Assembly: GCA_903820655.1 (NCBI GenBank) | Contig: CAIJIA010000032.1 | Span: 1-24,965 of the forward strand | Length of the DNA stretch: 24,965 nt | Direction of reading: 5' to 3' | Source: an uncultured Chloroflexota bacterium | GTDB taxonomy: Bacteria > Chloroflexota > Limnocylindria > Limnocylindrales > Limnocylindraceae | In this document: one piece after another, positions 23,061 to 24,965 of the stretch | How positions within the stretch are numbered: the stretch's first letter is position 1 | Layout: each line of letters starts with the position of its first letter | The notes under the pieces: generated by a model | Told to the model about the DNA's origin: nothing | The model's input: the letters and a program-made list of their open reading frames with translations, nothing else | The model's database searches: none | Position numbers and translations under genes: made by a program

Positions 23061-23537
23061 AGTGACATTGGTGCGCGCATCGCCGAGTTCTTCGCCTGGC
23101 TCAGCACGATCGTCCCCGCCTTTGTCACCCCAGACTGGGCCGCCCTGATCGGTCTCCTCCCCCTCTTTCTCGCCCCCCTCGTCCTGCTTTGGCTCCTCTC
23201 AACGGGTGGCATCTGGACGCTGGTCGGCATCACGAAGCGTGGGGCACAACTGAAGGTCGGTGCTCCGCTCCCCGCCCCCGCGCCGCTCGGTGCCGATGGG
23301 CGACCACACTTTCCCGCCGGGCGACCATATGCCGCTAGCGAGGCGGCGATCTACCCGAATGGGAGCACCCGCTCACTCCGTGGCGAGCCGCTCCTGATCG
23401 CCTGCCCGAGCTGCCTTGCGGTTCGCATTGCTGAGCGCAGCACCTGCGACGCCTGCGGCCTCGAGCTGCGCGCCCGAACGCCGAGCGCATTGGAGCGCCC
23501 TGCTGCACCGCCTCCCGGCGGCGCGGCTCGCGCCTAA
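23058..23537 (+). CDS. small membrane protein with C-terminal zinc ribbon
   Basis: I do not recognise a named family. The 159-residue protein has one or two membrane segments (about 28-58: ALIGLLPLFLAPLVLLWLLSTGGIWTLVGI region), a proline-rich linker and two CxxC knuckles, CPSC (116-119) and CDAC (130-133), that should bind zinc. The C-terminal 15 residues are Pro/Ala-rich. It ends directly at the start of the cytochrome c biogenesis gene (zero bases between), so the two are coupled. A role in the handling of cytochromes or thiols is conceivable from position, but the CxxC pairs look structural rather than the LRCxxC type of CcmH. Confidence 0.72.
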   Translation: MSDIGARIAEFFAWLSTIVPAFVTPDWAALIGLLPLFLAPLVLLWLLSTGGIWTLVGITKRGAQLKVGAPLPAPAPLGADGRPHFPAGRPYAASEAAIYPNGSTRSLRGEPLLIACPSCLAVRIAERSTCDACGLELRARTPSALERPAAPPPGGAARA

Positions 23538-24455
23538 GTGGCAACCCTCTCCTTCTATCTCGTCGTCGTTGGAGGGATCGCACTCGTCGGCGCCTTCGCC
23601 CTCTATGTCGTACACCTTGTCCTGGTAGCTCAAGGCGACCGCGCCGTTACTCCACGACTCGCAACGGCCGCAGCATCGATGCGCGGGAACCTCGCCGAAC
23701 AACTTGATGGCGGTGCGCCGACTGCCGCCGAATCGACGAGCCCAATCAGTGCGATCGCTGGCGCGCTCGCCGTGATTGCAACTGGTTCACTCGGCGTCGC
23801 CTTGATCGCACGGGCCATCGTTGTGGGGCGCGGGCCGTGGGGGAACCTCTACGAGTTCACCGTTGCCTTCGCGTTCGGCATCTGCGCGGCAACCATCCTC
23901 TTTGATCGCGCGCGTCGCCTGCCAGCGCTCAGCACCATCGCCTACGGCGTCGCACTCGCGCTGCTCGCGTATGCGACCACGCTGCCAAACGCTGTGGTTG
24001 ATCTTGTTCCGGCGCTCCAGCATCCACTCCTTCTTACGATTCACGTTGGGATGGCGATGCTGAGCTACGGCATCTTCGCGTTTGCATTTGCGGCGGGTGT
24101 CGCCTATCTACTGCAAGGCGAGACCGATCGCTTCAACTGGTTGCCGCCAGCCAAGCGCCTTGATCTCGTCGCCTTCCGCGCAGTCACCGTTGCCTTCCCC
24201 CTCTTCGCTGGCATGCTCATCCTTGGGTCGATCTGGGCCTCCATCGCCTGGAGTCGCTACTGGGGTTGGGACCCCAAAGAGACGTCGGCGCTCGCCACCT
24301 GGCTGGTCTACGCCGTCTACCTCCATGCCCGGAGCCAGCGCGGCTGGCAGGGTCGACCCGCCGCCCTGCTTCTGGTGATCGGCTTTGTGGCGGTCCTGCT
24401 GACCTACTCGGGGAACCTCTGGTTCACTGGCCTCCACACCTACTCGGGGCTGTAA
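23538..24455 (+). CDS. ccsA: cytochrome c biogenesis protein CcsA/CcsB (system II, ResC-like)
   Basis: Integral membrane heme-handling protein of system II cytochrome c maturation, 305 residues with about eight membrane segments. Seen: GPWGNLYEF (near 95-103), the histidine in TIHVGMAMLSYGIF, and the tryptophan-rich WWD-type motif WGWDPKETSALATWLVYAVYLHAR, followed by the last helix pair with a conserved C-terminal histidine (GLHTYSGL). It starts with GTG immediately after the upstream stop, without a separate ribosome binding site. The usual partner ResB/Ccs1 is not adjacent; here a zinc-ribbon membrane protein takes that place. Symbols ccsA, ccsB and resC are all used for this family. Confidence 0.92.
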   Translation: MATLSFYLVVVGGIALVGAFALYVVHLVLVAQGDRAVTPRLATAAASMRGNLAEQLDGGAPTAAESTSPISAIAGALAVIATGSLGVALIARAIVVGRGPWGNLYEFTVAFAFGICAATILFDRARRLPALSTIAYGVALALLAYATTLPNAVVDLVPALQHPLLLTIHVGMAMLSYGIFAFAFAAGVAYLLQGETDRFNWLPPAKRLDLVAFRAVTVAFPLFAGMLILGSIWASIAWSRYWGWDPKETSALATWLVYAVYLHARSQRGWQGRPAALLLVIGFVAVLLTYSGNLWFTGLHTYSGL

Positions 24456-24480
24456 CAAAGCCTCTTCTCCCTCGCGAGCA

Positions 24481-24525
24481 GCGCACCCTGAGCGTGGGCC
24501 GCGCCTGCGCCGTGCGGCGGATTTT
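24481..24525 (+). terminator. candidate terminator region after ccsA
   Basis: Two GC-rich stem-loops follow the ccsA stop: GCGC-A-CCC (24481-24488) pairs with GGG-CC-GCGC (24496-24504), and CGCC (24508-24511) pairs with GGCG (24516-24519) around GTGC, followed after two bases by TTTT. The U-run is short and the second stem only four pairs, so termination may be weak. Confidence 0.42.
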
Positions 24526-24550
24526 GTAACAAAGGCAAAATGCAGCCAAA

Positions 24551-24599
24551 CCACAACATGTGCGATAACACTCGCCTGCAACACCACCATATGTTGTGT
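24551..24599 (+). promoter_or_regulatory. candidate NrdR box pair upstream of nrdJ
   Basis: CCACCATATGTTGTGT (24584-24599) matches most positions of the NrdR consensus (ACACWATATMTWGTGT). A weaker half-matching copy, CCACAACATGTGCGAT, lies at 24551-24566, 33 bases start to start, close to the three-helical-turn spacing usual for NrdR boxes. They lie just upstream of the -35. NrdR is the general repressor of ribonucleotide reductase genes; its gene is not in the window. The second box is the stronger evidence. Confidence 0.55.
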
Positions 24600-24607
24600 T
24601 TTGGGGG

Positions 24608-24636
24608 TTGACGCCACACCACAGGGGACATAGGAT
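24608..24636 (+). promoter_or_regulatory. nrdJ promoter (-35 TTGACG, -10 TAGGAT)
   Basis: TTGACG (24608-24613) and TAGGAT (24631-24636) are separated by exactly 17 bases, the best sigma-70/SigA-type promoter in the window. It predicts a transcript start at about 24642-24644 and a leader of roughly 95 bases before the ATG at 24738. Confidence 0.72.
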
Positions 24637-24642
24637 TCGTCT

Positions 24643-24720
24643 CCCGCTGCTACACGGCAGGGGCTCTGTGCGCCCAATCGTTGGTTGGGAACAGAGATGG
24701 TGGGCCTCACATTTCGAGGC
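24643..24720 (+). ncRNA. structured nrdJ leader RNA: three consecutive hairpins
   Basis: Hairpin 1: CCC (24643-24645), one-base bulge, CTGC (24647-24650), loop, GCAG-GGG (24657-24663). Hairpin 2 begins at the next base: CTCTGT (24664-24669) with ACAGAG (24691-24696) and an inner CCCAA (24673-24677) with TTGGG (24685-24689). Hairpin 3: GCCTC (24704-24708) with GAGGC (24716-24720). The ribosome binding site GAGGGAGAG (24725-24733) follows directly. The first hairpin starts where the predicted transcript starts. CTCCC at 24641-24645 and GGCCTC at 24703-24708 could alternatively pair with the ribosome binding site. I cannot see a cobalamin riboswitch B12 box. A leader motif named nrdJ RNA has been reported from comparative work; identity with it is untested. 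Confidence 0.55.
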
Positions 24721-24737
24721 AGAAGAGGGAGAGCAAC

Positions 24738-24965
24738 ATGGCCGGCTTGGTGGACGCTGCGAAGGCAGCAACAAAGGCAACGATCGAGAAGTCAACGGCG
24801 CAGCCGTTGCCACCGTTGAGCTTTGATGGCAAGGGCACAAAGGGCCTTGCCTGGGATCGACGTTGGACCACCGCTGGTACGCACCCATACGACGAAATTC
24901 AGTGGGAGACCCGCACCGCATCCATCGGCAACGAGAGCGGTAAGAGCGTCTTCGAGCAGAAGGAC
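24738..24965 (+). CDS. nrdJ: adenosylcobalamin-dependent class II ribonucleotide reductase (3' partial)
   Basis: Start of the B12-dependent enzyme that reduces ribonucleotides to deoxyribonucleotides without oxygen requirement or a separate radical-generating subunit. Only the first 76 residues are in the window and the frame runs off the end. After a poorly conserved, lysine/alanine-rich first 35 residues comes WDRRWTTAGTHPYDEIQWE (40-58), then NESGKSVFEQKD, which closely follows the N-terminal signature of NrdJ (a form of RxxTxxGxHPYDEVxWExR...GxxVFEQKD). The ATG is chosen by the GAGGGAGAG site five bases or so upstream and the long leader. The catalytic cysteines and B12 site lie beyond the window. 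Confidence 0.92.
   Translation, partial: MAGLVDAAKAATKATIEKSTAQPLPPLSFDGKGTKGLAWDRRWTTAGTHPYDEIQWETRTASIGNESGKSVFEQKD

Noticed and set aside
24451..24534. Direct repeat TGTAACAAAG at 24451-24460 and 24525-24534
   Set aside because: Only ten bases, one copy includes the ccsA stop codon, and no element or duplication boundary is visible between them; probably chance.
24637..24737. Cobalamin riboswitch upstream of the B12-dependent reductase
   Set aside because: The leader is too short for a full class and no B12-box like segment is visible; recorded instead as an unclassified structured leader.

Overview
The window is 25 kb of dense, GC-rich bacterial chromosome with no insertion sequence, prophage, CRISPR array or rRNA. 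It holds 24 protein genes (two cut by the window edges) and one tRNA gene. The mix of an AdoCbl-dependent class II ribonucleotide reductase, GlgC, a cobbled set of sugar/peptide ABC ATPases, arrestin-like and NDUFA9-like SDR proteins, together with TANNNT-type leaderless starts, suggests a free-living member of the Terrabacteria, with Chloroflexota my best guess. That placement is inference from gene style, not from a phylogenetic marker.

Layout. 1-1895 (+): the last two genes of an oligopeptide/dipeptide ABC importer (oppD partial, oppF). 1892-4133 (-): an FGGY sugar kinase downstream of bioY, the biotin-binding ECF component. 4233-5622 (+): tRNA-His(GTG) directly followed by an MFS exporter; a perfect 9-bp inverted repeat sits between the divergent bioY and tRNA promoters. 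5715-7438 (+): a lone UgpC/MsmK-type sugar-transport ATPase and a Nudix ADP-ribose pyrophosphatase-like hydrolase. 7559-9013 (+): a class III aminotransferase of the glutamate-1-semialdehyde aminomutase type with its own promoter. 20011 down to 9010 (-): nine tightly packed genes (NDUFA9-like SDR, pepA, M23 endopeptidase, glgC, YbjN-like protein, nicotinate phosphoribosyltransferase, pepN, two unknown membrane proteins), probably a long transcript with an internal promoter before pncB. 20073-20708 (+): LysE-type exporter. 22538 down to 20705 (-): NagD-like HAD phosphatase and a tandem arrestin-like protein. 22545-24455 (+): NYN-domain nuclease, small zinc-ribbon membrane protein, CcsA/CcsB cytochrome c biogenesis protein. 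24738 to the end (+): 5' end of nrdJ, preceded by NrdR-like boxes, a very good sigma-70-type promoter and a leader RNA that folds into three back-to-back hairpins.

Points that stand out: (i) the structured nrdJ leader, whose hairpins can compete with pairing to the ribosome binding site; (ii) four genes whose start ATG lies exactly six bases after a TANNNT -10 hexamer, implying leaderless mRNAs; (iii) all three convergent gene pairs end in interlocked stop codons (TTAG/CTAA), leaving no room for ordinary terminators; (iv) a probable CTG start codon for glgC. No stretch above 300 bases lacks a gene; the longest gap is 24456-24737. Nothing here is a self-evident new defence or mobile system; most of the window is housekeeping metabolism.
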